Source: Rhodocyclaceae bacterium
GTDB taxonomy: Bacteria; Pseudomonadota; Gammaproteobacteria; Burkholderiales; Rhodocyclaceae
NCBI GenBank assembly: GCA_004379165.1
Contig: NKXK01000033.1
Location: 18,885-82,884, forward strand
DNA length: 64,000 nucleotides
Direction: 5' to 3'
The notes beneath the pieces were generated by a model. The model was not told where the DNA came from. It saw only the letters and a list, made by a program, of their open reading frames with translations, and made no database searches. Positions 11,216 through 20,655 of the stretch are shown one piece after another. Every line of letters begins with the position of its first letter. The first letter of the stretch is position 1. A program made the translations under genes and the position numbers.

Positions 11216-11877
11216 TTCTTCGCTCCAGCACTTGGCTTCTTTTGCTTTGCAATTTCTTCCTCATCAAGATACCGGAATGTTTTCGTTACCGCCTCGAACG
11301 TTAGCCCACCGCTTTGGCCGGCTGGTGAAATAGATATATTATTAAGTGTGACAATGCGGGGCAGTTTCGCAATATCAGCGGAAAAAGCGCCGAAATCATG
11401 GTAGCTCCCGTTTATTTTTACAGCAATCGGCAACTCCGCATAGAAATCCTTAAAAACCTCCTGTGAAGGCCTAAACAGTTCAAACTGAAGCCCACGTCCC
11501 AACCCAGCCTGATTAACCTCAATAAGAAGGGATTCTATCTCCGATTTATTGGGAAGTTGTTTAAGGAGCGCACCAAATGAGCGATCGATTTCTGCCAGTT
11601 GTTGAGTGTACATATCCAGGTTAACTGCTTGACGTTTTTTCTCAACATACTGTTGTTTCAATTTCACCTCTTCTGCCTCCTTGGTGGATAGCTCTGAGAG
11701 TTCGCCATCCCAAACAAACCACCAACCCGCAACAAGAAGCAAAAAAAACGCAAAACAAAGGAGAGTAACCCTCGGGATAAGTGGCCATGCCCCTAGATCA
11801 TTGGGATTCAAGGCCCGAAATTCGTCCTGTATTTTATCAAGAGTGATATTGGGCAATTTCATACCAAAGACTGTCAT
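11212..11877 (-). CDS. pilO: Type IV pilus inner-membrane platform protein
   Basis: PilO pairs with PilN in the inner membrane to align the pilus machinery. The 221 residues contain a short cytoplasmic tail, one membrane segment (LLCFAFFLLLVAGWWFVWD, about 39-57), a coiled coil (about 60-110) and a periplasmic ferredoxin-like domain. It overlaps pilN by four bases and pilP by three or four. A hand count of 60 bases at 11641-11700 gives 27 G+C, well below the flanking genes. Confidence 0.95.
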   Translation of the reverse strand: MTVFGMKLPNITLDKIQDEFRALNPNDLGAWPLIPRVTLLCFAFFLLLVAGWWFVWDGELSELSTKEAEEVKLKQQYVEKKRQAVNLDMYTQQLAEIDRSFGALLKQLPNKSEIESLLIEVNQAGLGRGLQFELFRPSQEVFKDFYAELPIAVKINGSYHDFGAFSADIAKLPRIVTLNNISISPAGQSGGLTFEAVTKTFRYLDEEEIAKQKKPSAGAKK

Positions 11878-12446
11878 TGCTTCCCCCTCGGGGCAGCCGC
11901 CACCTGACTCCGAGTGATGGCAAAATTAAGCAGAAATTCGTTACTTCTCCGACCACCGATCAGAACCGCCTTACTCTCCACTAGTTGTGGATTTTCCAAC
12001 CATGGCGACGAATCAAGATTTCTCATAAGGGCAGATATACGTGCATTAGATTGAGCATATCCCGTGACGTTAACACGTAGCCCATCTTGCTTCAGTGATT
12101 TCAGGTAAACGCCATCGGGAACCTGCTTTACTAACTCGCTGAGTAAATACACCGTTTCACCGCGGTCCCTCTGTAGATTCTCGATAATCTGCTTACGCGC
12201 CAATAGGGCTTGTGTCTGCTCTTTGAGCCGCTTGATCTGTTCAAGCTGCTTATCTAGTAAAGCAATTTCACTTTTCAGAAAAGCATTTCTGGACTCTTGT
12301 GTCTCAATAGCACCTGCTATCAAGGTAAAGACAGCGAAAACGATCAGCGCCCCCAAAGTGGCGATCAAGCCGAGCAGCACATAAAACTGCTCGCGTCGGG
12401 CCTTTTTGGCTGCCTCGCGGTGAGGCAGGAGATTGATGCGAATCAT
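11874..12446 (-). CDS. pilN: Type IV pilus assembly protein
   Basis: PilN binds cytoplasmic PilM through its N-terminal peptide and PilO through its periplasmic part. The 190 residues start MIRINLLPHREAAKKARRE, the conserved PilM-binding INLLP motif. A membrane segment (about 22-46), a coiled coil (about 52-95) and a small periplasmic domain follow. The start overlaps the pilM stop by four bases. The first 100-150 bases still look GC-rich like pilM, while the rest is lower in GC, so the composition break lies inside this gene. Confidence 0.95.
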   Translation of the reverse strand: MIRINLLPHREAAKKARREQFYVLLGLIATLGALIVFAVFTLIAGAIETQESRNAFLKSEIALLDKQLEQIKRLKEQTQALLARKQIIENLQRDRGETVYLLSELVKQVPDGVYLKSLKQDGLRVNVTGYAQSNARISALMRNLDSSPWLENPQLVESKAVLIGGRRSNEFLLNFAITRSQVAAAPRGKQ

Positions 12447-13528
12447 GACGGATCAAACCTCCTCAGCGCGAGGCCGCAGGCGACCATCAGTGATGAAGCA
12501 TCCGCCAGCAGGCTGCGCGCCTTGACGCGATCGGACAGCGTCATGTTGGCAAACGGGTTGGCGATCAGGGTATTGACCTGTGTACGTGTGGCGACGACTT
12601 CATCGACACCGGGAATCACCGCACACCCGCCGGCGAGCACGATGTGATCAACATGGTTGTACTGTGTGGAGGTGAAGAAAAACTGAAGCGCCCGGGAAAT
12701 CTCGAGCGCCAAGTTTTCCATGAATGGATTCAGCAATTCCGCCTCATAATCTTCGGGCAAACTCCCTGTCCGCTTTGCCGCCTCCGCATCTTCCAACGAC
12801 ATGCCGTAATGGCGGGTGATGTCCTGCGTTAGCTGACTGCCGCCAAAGGCCTGCTCGCGAGCATAGACCTGCAAGCCGTTTCGCAACACTGTCAAGCTCA
12901 TCACGTTGGCGCCGGCATCGATCAGGGCGATAATCTGGTTCTTGCCACCTTCGGGCAACTGGCGTTCGATCAACTCGAAAGCCGACAGGGTGGCGAAGTA
13001 CTCGACATCAATTACCGCCGCCTTGAGGCCGGCAGCATCGGCCACAGCAACGCGGTCCTCGACCCGCTCTTTCTTGGATGCCGCGATCAGGACTTCAAGT
13101 TCGTCAGGCACCGCAGGGGCTGGACCAATAATCTGGTAATCAAGATTTACTTCGTCGATGGAAAACGGAATGTACTGGTTCGCTTCCGATTCGACCTGCG
13201 CTTCAAGCTCATCTTCGCGCAATCCATCCGGGACGATGATCTTCTTGGTGATCACCGCCGACCCGGGCAAAGCCATAGCGACGTTCTTGGTCGACGTCCC
13301 CATCCGTTTCCAGGCGCGCTTGACGCAATCCACCACGCCGTCCAAATTGGCGATATTGCCATCGGAGACTGCGTCCTTGGGCAACACCTCAATGGCGTAG
13401 CGCTCGACGCGGTACCCGTCCTTCCCGTTGGCGCTGAGCTCGACTATCTTCACCGCAGACGAGCTGATGTCCAGCCCGATTAGAGATCGCGCCTTGGGAT
13501 TAAATAACGCTGAGATATCGAAACCCAC
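12443..13528 (-). CDS. pilM: Type IV pilus actin-like ATPase-fold protein
   Basis: PilM is a cytoplasmic FtsA/actin-like protein that binds ATP and the PilN tail. The 361 residues show the nucleotide-binding phosphate loop IGLDISSSAVKIVEL near residue 16, a second block IALIDAGANVMSL near 200, and the adenosine loop VLAGGCAVIPGVDE near 297. The gene begins with GTG at 13528 after a G-rich stretch. It is first in the pilMNOPQ operon and is divergent from mrcA, the usual arrangement in beta- and gammaproteobacteria. Its GC content is about 58% in a hand-counted 60-base line. Confidence 0.96.
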   Translation of the reverse strand: MGFDISALFNPKARSLIGLDISSSAVKIVELSANGKDGYRVERYAIEVLPKDAVSDGNIANLDGVVDCVKRAWKRMGTSTKNVAMALPGSAVITKKIIVPDGLREDELEAQVESEANQYIPFSIDEVNLDYQIIGPAPAVPDELEVLIAASKKERVEDRVAVADAAGLKAAVIDVEYFATLSAFELIERQLPEGGKNQIIALIDAGANVMSLTVLRNGLQVYAREQAFGGSQLTQDITRHYGMSLEDAEAAKRTGSLPEDYEAELLNPFMENLALEISRALQFFFTSTQYNHVDHIVLAGGCAVIPGVDEVVATRTQVNTLIANPFANMTLSDRVKARSLLADASSLMVACGLALRRFDPS

Positions 13529-13624
13529 CAGACCCCCAAAAAGTCCTTACGGAATACGTAGTTAGCAAAAAAACCAATAATTCACTTCAGATCCTAACAA
13601 CAACCCCAAGGTGTGTAAAGCCTT

Positions 13625-13655
13625 TTCACGGGGGCGCATGGCGGCAGCGTATAAT
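13625..13655 (+). promoter_or_regulatory. Probable mrcA promoter
   Basis: A perfect TATAAT lies at 13650-13655. The best -35 is weak (TTCACG at 13625-13630, spacing 19). The start codon is 34 bases past the -10. The divergent pilM leader occupies the other half of this 160-base gap; no confident pilM promoter was found. Confidence 0.45.
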
Positions 13656-13688
13656 CTGCGCAACTTTATCCGATCCCCTTGACCGACC

Positions 13689-16001
13689 GTGCCCCGACTT
13701 CCCCTCGCGCTTCGTTTTCTGCTCTATCCGCTGCTGCTGCTCGCCGGGTTGGTGGCCATGGGCATCGCGATTGCCCTGATCATTCTGGTACTAGCCTACC
13801 CGAATCTGCCCTCGCTGGAAGTACTGACAGATTATCGTCCCAAAATTCCGCTGCGCGTTTACACCGCCGACGGTCACCTGATTGGTGAGTTTGGCGAAGA
13901 ACGTCGCGCCGTCGTCGCCATCGGCGACGTACCGAATGTTATGAAGCACGCCATCCTGGCAGCCGAAGATGATCGGTTTTATCAGCACGGCGGGATCGAT
14001 TACGCCGGGGTCGCGCGCGCGGCCGTCGCCAACCTGGCCGGCGGCGGCAAGCGTCAGGGCGCCTCGACGATTACCCAGCAGGTCGCACGCAACTTCTTCC
14101 TGAGTACCGAAAAGACCTACACGCGCAAAGTTTACGAAGCACTGCTCTCTTACAAGATCGAGAACAATCTTTCAAAGGACCAGATTTTCGAGCTGTATAT
14201 CAATCAGATATTCCTCGGCCAGCGGGCCTATGGCTTTGCCGCTGCCGCCCAGATTTACTTTGGCAAGCCGCTGAAAGATATTTCAATTGCCGAAGCTGCC
14301 ATGCTCGCCGGGCTGCCGAAAGCACCCTCTGCCTATAACCCGATCGTCAATCCAAAGCGCGCGCGCCTTCGCCAGCAGTATGTCCTGCGTCGCATGCACG
14401 AACTGGGTTATATCAACGGCACGCAGCACGAAGCCGCACTCAAGGAGCCTCTGGTAGTCAAGCGGGAACTGGCCGACTACGCGGTTCACGCCGAGTATGC
14501 GGCAGAGATGGCGCGCCAGATTACCGCCGAGCGCTTTCCGGAGGATGTTTACTCGCGCGGCATGAAGGTATTCACCACGCTGATCAAGGCCGAACAGGAA
14601 GCGGCCTACAATAGCCTGCGCAAAGGTGTCATGGACTACGACCGGCGACACGGCTACCGCGGCGCCGAATCCTATCTGGAACTCAAGAACATCAAATCGG
14701 ATCAGGACGAGGCGATTGATGAAGCACTGCAGGACATTCCCGATGCCGGCGACCTGATCCCGGCACTGGTGCTTGCTGCTGATGCCAAGCAGATCAAGGC
14801 CTACCGCAAGGGCGGGGAAGTGGTCACTCTGACCGGCGATGCCATGAAATTCGCGGCCAAGATGCTCGATGACAAGGCGCCCGCCAACAAGCGCCTGAAG
14901 CGTGGCGCAATCATTCGTCTGCAGAAGGACGACAAGGGGGCCTGGATGATCAGCCAGCTGCCGGAGGTCGAATCCGCCTTTGTCGCCGTCAGTCCGGCTG
15001 ATGGCGCCATCCGGGCACTGGTCGGCGGCTTCGACTTCAATCGCAACAAGTTCAACCACGTCACCCAAGCCTGGCGACAGCCCGGCTCCAGCTTCAAGCC
15101 CTTCATTTATTCCGCATCGCTGGAAAAAGGCTACGCGCCGGGGAGCATCATCGCCGATGAACCCATCGTTATTCCGGCCAGCCAGACCGGGGCGCAGGCC
15201 TGGGAGCCGCACAACTACGATGGAAAATACGAAGGCCCGATGAAAATGCGGACAGCCTTGGCCAAGTCCAAGAACATGGTTTCGATCCGCCTGCTGCAAT
15301 CCATTGGCACACAGTACGCCCAAGACTACGCCACCCGTTTCGGCTTCGATGCCGACAAACATCCGCCCTACCTGACGATGGCTCTGGGCGCCGGCGCGGT
15401 TACACCCTGGCAGATGGTCAGCGGCTACGCCGTCTTCGCCAACGGCGGATTCAAAATCAACCCGTTCATCGTTCGCGAGATCCGCGACGAGCGCAACAAT
15501 GTCATCGCCCGCGCGGCAGAAACGCCGGCCGGCGATGAAAGCAGCCGCGCCATCGATCCGCGTAATGCCTTCATGATGGACACCATGTTGCGCGATGTCA
15601 CCATTTATGGCACCGCTGCCAAGGCCTCAGCAGCGCTCAAGCGGCAGGATCTGGCGGGCAAGACGGGCACTACCAACGAGTATGTCGATGCCTGGTTCTG
15701 CGGCTATCAGATGACTGTCGCCGGTTGCGCCTGGGTCGGATTCGATCAGCCACGCAAGCTCGGTGACAAGGAAACCGGCGGCGTGGCCGCGCTGCCGATC
15801 TGGATCGGCTACATGAGTCGCGCCTTGAAGGATGTTCCTATGCAGACACCCAGCGCGCCGGAAGGACTGGTCAGCTTCGGCGAAGGCCGCGAACGTAGCT
15901 ACATCTATGCCGAGAATGTCAAACCGAAGGCGGAAGGCGAGGCGGAAGAAGACAACACACCGCTGCCCAAGCCCGACCTGAGCAGCCCGCCCAGCGACTG
16001 A
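13689..16001 (+). CDS. mrcA: Class A penicillin-binding protein 1A
   Basis: This bifunctional peptidoglycan synthase of 770 residues is anchored in the inner membrane by one N-terminal segment (about 6-36). The glycosyltransferase domain has the catalytic Glu in AILAAEDDRFYQHGGID and the STITQQVARNFFLS block. The transpeptidase domain has SSFKPF (Ser near 467), the SKN motif in KSKNMVSIR and KTGTTNEYVDAWF near 658. The start is GTG at 13689; the next in-frame ATG would cut into the membrane anchor. The gene is divergent from pilM and its stop abuts the cyaY stop. Confidence 0.96.
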   Translation: MPRLPLALRFLLYPLLLLAGLVAMGIAIALIILVLAYPNLPSLEVLTDYRPKIPLRVYTADGHLIGEFGEERRAVVAIGDVPNVMKHAILAAEDDRFYQHGGIDYAGVARAAVANLAGGGKRQGASTITQQVARNFFLSTEKTYTRKVYEALLSYKIENNLSKDQIFELYINQIFLGQRAYGFAAAAQIYFGKPLKDISIAEAAMLAGLPKAPSAYNPIVNPKRARLRQQYVLRRMHELGYINGTQHEAALKEPLVVKRELADYAVHAEYAAEMARQITAERFPEDVYSRGMKVFTTLIKAEQEAAYNSLRKGVMDYDRRHGYRGAESYLELKNIKSDQDEAIDEALQDIPDAGDLIPALVLAADAKQIKAYRKGGEVVTLTGDAMKFAAKMLDDKAPANKRLKRGAIIRLQKDDKGAWMISQLPEVESAFVAVSPADGAIRALVGGFDFNRNKFNHVTQAWRQPGSSFKPFIYSASLEKGYAPGSIIADEPIVIPASQTGAQAWEPHNYDGKYEGPMKMRTALAKSKNMVSIRLLQSIGTQYAQDYATRFGFDADKHPPYLTMALGAGAVTPWQMVSGYAVFANGGFKINPFIVREIRDERNNVIARAAETPAGDESSRAIDPRNAFMMDTMLRDVTIYGTAAKASAALKRQDLAGKTGTTNEYVDAWFCGYQMTVAGCAWVGFDQPRKLGDKETGGVAALPIWIGYMSRALKDVPMQTPSAPEGLVSFGEGRERSYIYAENVKPKAEGEAEEDNTPLPKPDLSSPPSD

Positions 16002-16319
16002 TCACGCCAGATTGACAGGCTCGCCGGCCTGCTGGCTGGCGAGCGTTGACAGCTTTTGCATCAGTTCGCTGCCATCCCGGGTATCGACCCAGGCTGCGCC
16101 CGACCAGCGAAAATGGAAGCCGCCGGCTTTCGCCGCGACCCAGATTTCGCGGGCGACACCATGCTTGTTGACGATGATCTTGCTGCCATCAGCAAACTCA
16201 ATCTCAAGGATCCCACCTGGCGCCAGCTCGAAATCGAGGTCGGCATCGTTGGCCTCCAGGCCCGCCTCGATCGCCGACATTGCGTCGTCGGCCAGTCGCT
16301 TAAATTCGCTTTCTTCCAT
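16002..16319 (-). CDS. cyaY: Frataxin-like iron protein
   Basis: CyaY is a small iron-binding protein that modulates Fe-S cluster assembly through the IscS desulfurase. The 105 residues match the usual length of about 106. The acidic N-terminal helix (MEESEFKRLADDAMSAIEAG) is followed by beta strands with LEIEFADGSKIIVNKHG and the conserved EIWVAAKAGGFHF and WVDTRDG. It is convergent with mrcA, with no gap between their stop codons, and divergent from lptM. Confidence 0.95.
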   Translation of the reverse strand: MEESEFKRLADDAMSAIEAGLEANDADLDFELAPGGILEIEFADGSKIIVNKHGVAREIWVAAKAGGFHFRWSGAAWVDTRDGSELMQKLSTLASQQAGEPVNLA

Positions 16320-16403
16320 CGTGATAACATCCCGTTCCTAACTGAAACACCCTGACAGCCCCGGTCCGTATTCAAGCAGACCCTTCGCACTCCCAAGGTC
16401 GCC

Positions 16404-16604
16404 ATGTCCATAACCCCTGCTGCCCTGCTGCTTGCCGTCACCGCCCTGAGCCTAGCGGGCTGCGGCATGAAAGGCCCGCTCGAACTCCCGCCTGCGCCGG
16501 CACCGACGCCGCTACTCGGCAAACCTGCGGCTGCACCTGCCAAGGCAGAAGGGCCGGATGTTAGCACGCCCACCCGCCCACCTGCCGGCGCGACCACTCA
16601 GTGA
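16404..16604 (+). CDS. lptM: Small outer-membrane lipoprotein LptM (YifL-like)
   Basis: This is a 66-residue lipoprotein with a signal sequence and the lipobox LSLAGC (Cys near 20), then GMKGPLELPP and a Pro/Ala-rich tail. In E. coli the lysA-neighbouring YifL/LptM stabilises the LptD/LptE LPS translocon; transferring that role here rests on the small size, the conserved CGxKGPLxLP start and the position before lysA. The stop lies 7 bases before lysA, so they are co-transcribed. Confidence 0.85.
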   Translation: MSITPAALLLAVTALSLAGCGMKGPLELPPAPAPTPLLGKPAAAPAKAEGPDVSTPTRPPAGATTQ

Positions 16605-16611
16605 TCCAAAA

Positions 16612-17892
16612 ATGACAAATACTCCCCCGACCCCCGGCCATTTCGCCGTCAAGGACGGTGTCCTGCACGCCGAATCCGTTGCCCTGCCCGCCATTGCCAG
16701 CCAGTTCGGCACGCCGGCCTATGTCTATTCCCGTGGCGCGCTGACCGAATCGCTGCGCGAATTCCAGGACGTGCTCAACGCCCACCCCGCCGGGGCCGGC
16801 GCACTGGTTTGCTATGCCGTCAAAGCCAACTCCAACCTCGCGGTCCTCAATGTCTTCGCCCGCATGGGTGCCGGCTTCGACATCGTTTCCGGGGGCGAAC
16901 TCAAGCGCGTGCTGGCCGCCGGCGCTGATCCGAAAAAGGTTGTCTTCTCAGGCGTCGGCAAGACGGCTGCCGAGATGAAGCTGGCGCTCGACGCCGGCAT
17001 TTTCTGTTTCAACATCGAATCGATCCCGGAACTGGAGCGCCTGAACGCCGTCGCCGGCAGCTGCGGCAAGCAGGCGCCGGTCAGCCTGCGCGTCAATCCC
17101 AACGTCGATCCGAAGACCCACCCTTACATCTCGACCGGCCTCAAGGAGGCCAAGTTCGGTGTAGCCTACGAGCATGCCCTTGATCTGTATCGTCGCGCCG
17201 CCGCACTGCCCAATATCAAGGTCGCCGGCATCGATTGCCACATCGGTTCGCAACTGCTCGACCCGTCGCCTTTCGTCGAGGCCCTCGAACGCATTCTTGC
17301 CCTCGTCGATCAACTCGCTGCCGAAGGCATCCGGCTGCATCACATCGACCTCGGTGGCGGGCTGGGTATCAAGTACAAGGCCGATCAGGTCCAGCCGACC
17401 GTCGCCTCTTACCTTAATCCGCTGCTCGACAAGCTACAGGATCGTGGCCTGCAGATCGTCCTCGAACCGGGTCGCCGTCTGGTCGGCAATGCCGGTCTGC
17501 TGCTGACGCAAGTCGAGTTTCTCAAGGAGGGCGAGGGCAAGAATTTCGCCATCATCGATGCCGCCATGAACGACCTGATGCGCCCGGCACTTTATGAAGC
17601 CTGGCACGACATCAACCCGGTCGTGCCGCGTGACGGCACGACGCGCGACTACGACGTCGTCGGCCCGGTCTGCGAAACCGGCGACTTCCTCGGCCAGGCC
17701 CGTCCGCTGTGCATCCAGCCGGGCGACCTGCTGGCGGTGATGTCAGCCGGCGCCTATGGCATGGCCATGGCCTCGAACTACAACACGCGGCCACGTGCCG
17801 TCGAGGTGATGGTCGATGGCAATGCCGTGCATGTCATCCGTCAGCGCGAAACTATCGAACAACTGTACGCTGGCGAGGCCATCCTTCCGTAA
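16612..17892 (+). CDS. lysA: Diaminopimelate decarboxylase
   Basis: This PLP enzyme makes L-lysine from meso-diaminopimelate. The 426 residues show the PLP-binding Lys in CYAVKANSN, the HIGSQL and LGGGLGI blocks of the alanine-racemase-like barrel, and GPVCETGDFLGQ with the substrate Cys in the C-terminal beta domain. The ATG at 16612 was chosen over an in-frame upstream start because the latter overlaps lptM. dapF, which supplies the substrate, lies about 12 kb away. Confidence 0.97.
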   Translation: MTNTPPTPGHFAVKDGVLHAESVALPAIASQFGTPAYVYSRGALTESLREFQDVLNAHPAGAGALVCYAVKANSNLAVLNVFARMGAGFDIVSGGELKRVLAAGADPKKVVFSGVGKTAAEMKLALDAGIFCFNIESIPELERLNAVAGSCGKQAPVSLRVNPNVDPKTHPYISTGLKEAKFGVAYEHALDLYRRAAALPNIKVAGIDCHIGSQLLDPSPFVEALERILALVDQLAAEGIRLHHIDLGGGLGIKYKADQVQPTVASYLNPLLDKLQDRGLQIVLEPGRRLVGNAGLLLTQVEFLKEGEGKNFAIIDAAMNDLMRPALYEAWHDINPVVPRDGTTRDYDVVGPVCETGDFLGQARPLCIQPGDLLAVMSAGAYGMAMASNYNTRPRAVEVMVDGNAVHVIRQRETIEQLYAGEAILP

Positions 17893-17904
17893 GGCAAACC
17901 GGCA

Positions 17905-18279
17905 GTGAGCGGCATTCGCATCGACAAGTGGCTGTGGGCAGCACGTTTCTTCAAGACGCGCTCGCTGGCCACCGATGCGGTCAGTGGCGGCAAGGTCAGG
18001 CTCAACGACGCACCGACCAAGCCGTCCCGTGACGTCAAGGCCGGCGACCGGCTGGAGATCTCCAATGGCGATACACGCTGGCAGGTCGTCGTCCTGGCGC
18101 TTTCGGACAAGCGCGGCCCGGCCCCCGAGGCCCGGCTGCTTTACGAAGAAACCGCCGCCAGCATCGCCGAGCGCGAGGCGGAGCAACAGCGGCGCCAGCT
18201 CGCGCGTGAGCCGGCGGCCGAGATTCACGGCCGGCCGACCAAGCGCGACCGGCGGCAAATCGACCGCTTCGGTCGTTGA
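17905..18279 (+). CDS. hslR: Heat-shock protein 15 family, S4 RNA-binding protein
   Basis: Hsp15 binds stalled 50S subunits carrying nascent chains and helps recycle them. The 124 residues hold an S4 domain from the start (IRIDKWLWAARFFKTRSLATDAV...GGKVRLNDAPTKPSRDVKAGD), then a basic tail (GRPTKRDRRQIDRF). The start is GTG at 17905, 12 bases after lysA. Operon membership with lysA is likely. Confidence 0.92.
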   Translation: MSGIRIDKWLWAARFFKTRSLATDAVSGGKVRLNDAPTKPSRDVKAGDRLEISNGDTRWQVVVLALSDKRGPAPEARLLYEETAASIAEREAEQQRRQLAREPAAEIHGRPTKRDRRQIDRFGR

Positions 18280-18317
18280 GCGGGCTCACCTCCGTGCGCT
18301 CAGCGGCTTTTGCGAAC

Positions 18318-18349
18318 TGCTGCGGTGAACCTGAAAAAACGGCAAAAAC
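18318..18349 (+). repeat. Dispersed repeat, copy 2 (between convergent genes)
   Basis: The exact core GCTGCGGTGAAC lies at 18319-18330 and is followed by CTGAAAAAACGGCAAAAACC. It fills most of the 76-base gap between convergent hslR and the AEC transporter. Confidence 0.75.
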
Positions 18350-18355
18350 CAGAGG

Positions 18356-19243
18356 TCACAACACCCAGGCCAGTGCCAGCGGCAGAAAGATCAGTGCTGC
18401 AAGGTTGCCGATGAGGACAATCGACGCCACCCGTTGCGGTTCCTGCTTGTAACGCTCGGCAAAGAGGAAATTGAGCACCGCCGGCGGCAACGCCCCGAAG
18501 ACGAACAACATCGCGGCATCGCGCCCTTGCAAACCCAGCAGGTGGATAACCCCGGCGGCGATGGCCATGCCGGCCAGCGGGCGCAGCAGCGCCGAGCCAA
18601 CCGCCAGCCGCCATTCGCCAAAGCTGACATCGGTCATCCGCACCCCAAGCGAGAACAGCAGCAACGGCACCGAGACGTCGCCGAGCATCTTGATCGCGAT
18701 CAGCGCTGGCTGCCACACGGGAATCTTGAGCACGGCCACTGCCAAACCGGCGATGGCGGCGAAAACTACCGGAATACGCCACAGGGTCAGCACCCGTGTC
18801 GTCGGGTCGAGCAGGCGGGCGCCAAACGAAAAGTGAAGCGTGTTCTCGACCATGAACAGGATCACCGCCGCTGGCAGCGCCGCCTCACCCCAGGCCAGGA
18901 CGGCAAGTGGCAGGCCGATGTTGCCGGAATTGTTAAACAGCATCGGCGGCACCAGCGTCTTCGGCTGCACGCCGCAGAGTTTTGCGACTGGCCAGGCAAG
19001 CAGGCCACAGGCAGCCAGCACCAGAAAACCGCCCAGCGCCAGCGGCGCGTAGGCTGCCAGATCGAAGGATTTGCCGGCCATCGCAGCAAAAACCAGCGCC
19101 GGCACGAAGACATCCATGTTGAGCCGGTTGGCCACCGCCATTTCCGGCTTGTGCTTGCGGGCATAAAAATACCCTGCAGCAACAATGCCGAATATCGGGA
19201 ACAGGATCGCCAGCAGGCGAAAGCTCAGGCTGTGCTCGTCCAT
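18356..19243 (-). CDS. AEC-family permease
   Basis: This 295-residue inner-membrane protein belongs to the auxin efflux carrier (AEC) family. About ten hydrophobic segments are visible, with the conserved LFNNSGNIGLPLAVL near residue 104 in the middle and FGALPPAVLNFLFAERY near the C-terminus. Family members export or take up carboxylates such as malate, but the substrate here cannot be told from sequence. It follows hslVU on the same strand but is separated by a probable terminator, so it may be transcribed on its own. Confidence 0.85.
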   Translation of the reverse strand: MDEHSLSFRLLAILFPIFGIVAAGYFYARKHKPEMAVANRLNMDVFVPALVFAAMAGKSFDLAAYAPLALGGFLVLAACGLLAWPVAKLCGVQPKTLVPPMLFNNSGNIGLPLAVLAWGEAALPAAVILFMVENTLHFSFGARLLDPTTRVLTLWRIPVVFAAIAGLAVAVLKIPVWQPALIAIKMLGDVSVPLLLFSLGVRMTDVSFGEWRLAVGSALLRPLAGMAIAAGVIHLLGLQGRDAAMLFVFGALPPAVLNFLFAERYKQEPQRVASIVLIGNLAALIFLPLALAWVL

Positions 19244-19263
19244 CGGACGGCCTCGCGGAATCT

Positions 19264-19300
19264 AAAAATTGGATTGTGCGGGCGGTGCCCCCACCCGCAC
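19264..19300 (-). terminator. Probable terminator after hslVU
   Basis: On the minus strand GTGCGGG (19300-19294) pairs with CCCGCAC (19282-19276). A T run (19268-19264) follows five bases later. It lies just after the hslU stop. Confidence 0.55.
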
Positions 19301-19314
19301 ATCAGGGATAGCCC

Positions 19315-20655
19315 TTACAGCACGTAACGCGACAGATCCTCGTCGGCTGCGACCTCGCCAAGCTTTTCATTGACGTAGGCGGCATCGACGGCAATCTGTT
19401 CAAGACCGATCTTGCCGGCTTCGAAAGAAACCTCTTCCAGCAGCTTTTCCATCACCGTATGCAGGCGGCGGGCGCCGATGTTTTCGGTCTTCTCATTCAC
19501 CTGATAGGCGATCTCGGCCATGCGGCGGATGCCATCGTCGGCGAAACTCACCGTGACGCCTTCGGTCGCCAGCAAGGCCTGATACTGCTTGGTCAGGCAG
19601 GCATCGGTCTGGGTCAGGATGCACTCAAAGTCCGCCACCGACAGCGAATCCAGCTCGACGCGAATCGGGAAGCGACCCTGAAGTTCCGGAATCAAGTCGG
19701 AGGGCTTGGACAGGTGGAAAGCGCCGGAAGCAATGAACAGGATGTGATCGGTGCGGATCATGCCGTACTTGGTCGATACCGTCGTGCCTTCGACCAGCGG
19801 CAACAGGTCGCGCTGCACGCCCTGGCGCGAAACGTCCGCCCCCTGGCTGTCGGAGCGGCTGGTCACCTTGTCGATTTCGTCGAGGAAGACGATACCGTTC
19901 TGCTCGACGGCCTTCACCGCTTCCAGCTTGACCTCCTCGTCATTGACGAGCTTCGCCGCCTCCTCGTCGGTCAGCAGTTTCAGCGCTTCCTTGATCTTCA
20001 GCTTGCGCGATTTTTTCTTGCCGCCGCCCATGTTCTGGAACATGCCCTGAATCTGCTGGGTCAGTTCCTCCATGCCCGGTGGCGCAAAGATTTCAGCCTG
20101 CATTGCCGGCGCTGCCACCTCAATGTCGATTTCCTTGTCGTCCAGCTCGCCTTCGCGCAGCTTTTTACGGAATTTCTGGCGCGTGGCGTTATCGCCTGCG
20201 GTGGACTCGGAATTCTCGGCAAAAAAGCCCGGACTGCGCGCCGGCGGCAGCAGGGCATCGAGCACGCGCTCCTCGGCGGCGTCTTCAGCCCGCGCACGCA
20301 TGGACTTGATTGCCCGCTCGCGCCCCGACTTGATCGCCATCTCGACCAGATCGCGGATGATTGTCTCCACATCGCGACCCACATAGCCCACTTCGGTGAA
20401 CTTCGTCGCCTCCACCTTGATGAAAGGCGCATTGGCCAGCCGCGCCAGACGGCGGGCGATTTCGGTCTTGCCGACGCCAGTCGGACCGATCATCAGGATG
20501 TTCTTCGGGGTAATTTCCTGACGCAGCGGCTCAGCCACCTGCGCCCGCCGCCAACGGTTGCGCAGGGCAATGGCAACGGCCTTCTTGGCGTTCTGCTGGC
20601 CAACGATGTGCTTGTCGAGTTCGGAGACGATCTCCTTCGGTGTCATGGTCGTCAT
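19315..20655 (-). CDS. hslU: ATP-dependent protease ATPase subunit
   Basis: HslU is the AAA+ unfoldase that feeds substrates into the HslV peptidase. The 446 residues show Walker [10 protein letters not shown], Walker [11 protein letters not shown], the pore motif VGYVGRD, an intermediate I-domain (about 110-240) and a C-terminal sensor-2 region with [17 protein letters not shown]. The ATG at 20655 forms an ATGA overlap with the hslV stop; an in-frame ATG three codons later (MTPKEIV) is an alternative. The pair is co-transcribed and usually sits in the heat-shock regulon. Confidence 0.97.
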   Translation of the reverse strand: MTTMTPKEIVSELDKHIVGQQNAKKAVAIALRNRWRRAQVAEPLRQEITPKNILMIGPTGVGKTEIARRLARLANAPFIKVEATKFTEVGYVGRDVETIIRDLVEMAIKSGRERAIKSMRARAEDAAEERVLDALLPPARSPGFFAENSESTAGDNATRQKFRKKLREGELDDKEIDIEVAAPAMQAEIFAPPGMEELTQQIQGMFQNMGGGKKKSRKLKIKEALKLLTDEEAAKLVNDEEVKLEAVKAVEQNGIVFLDEIDKVTSRSDSQGADVSRQGVQRDLLPLVEGTTVSTKYGMIRTDHILFIASGAFHLSKPSDLIPELQGRFPIRVELDSLSVADFECILTQTDACLTKQYQALLATEGVTVSFADDGIRRMAEIAYQVNEKTENIGARRLHTVMEKLLEEVSFEAGKIGLEQIAVDAAYVNEKLGEVAADEDLSRYVL

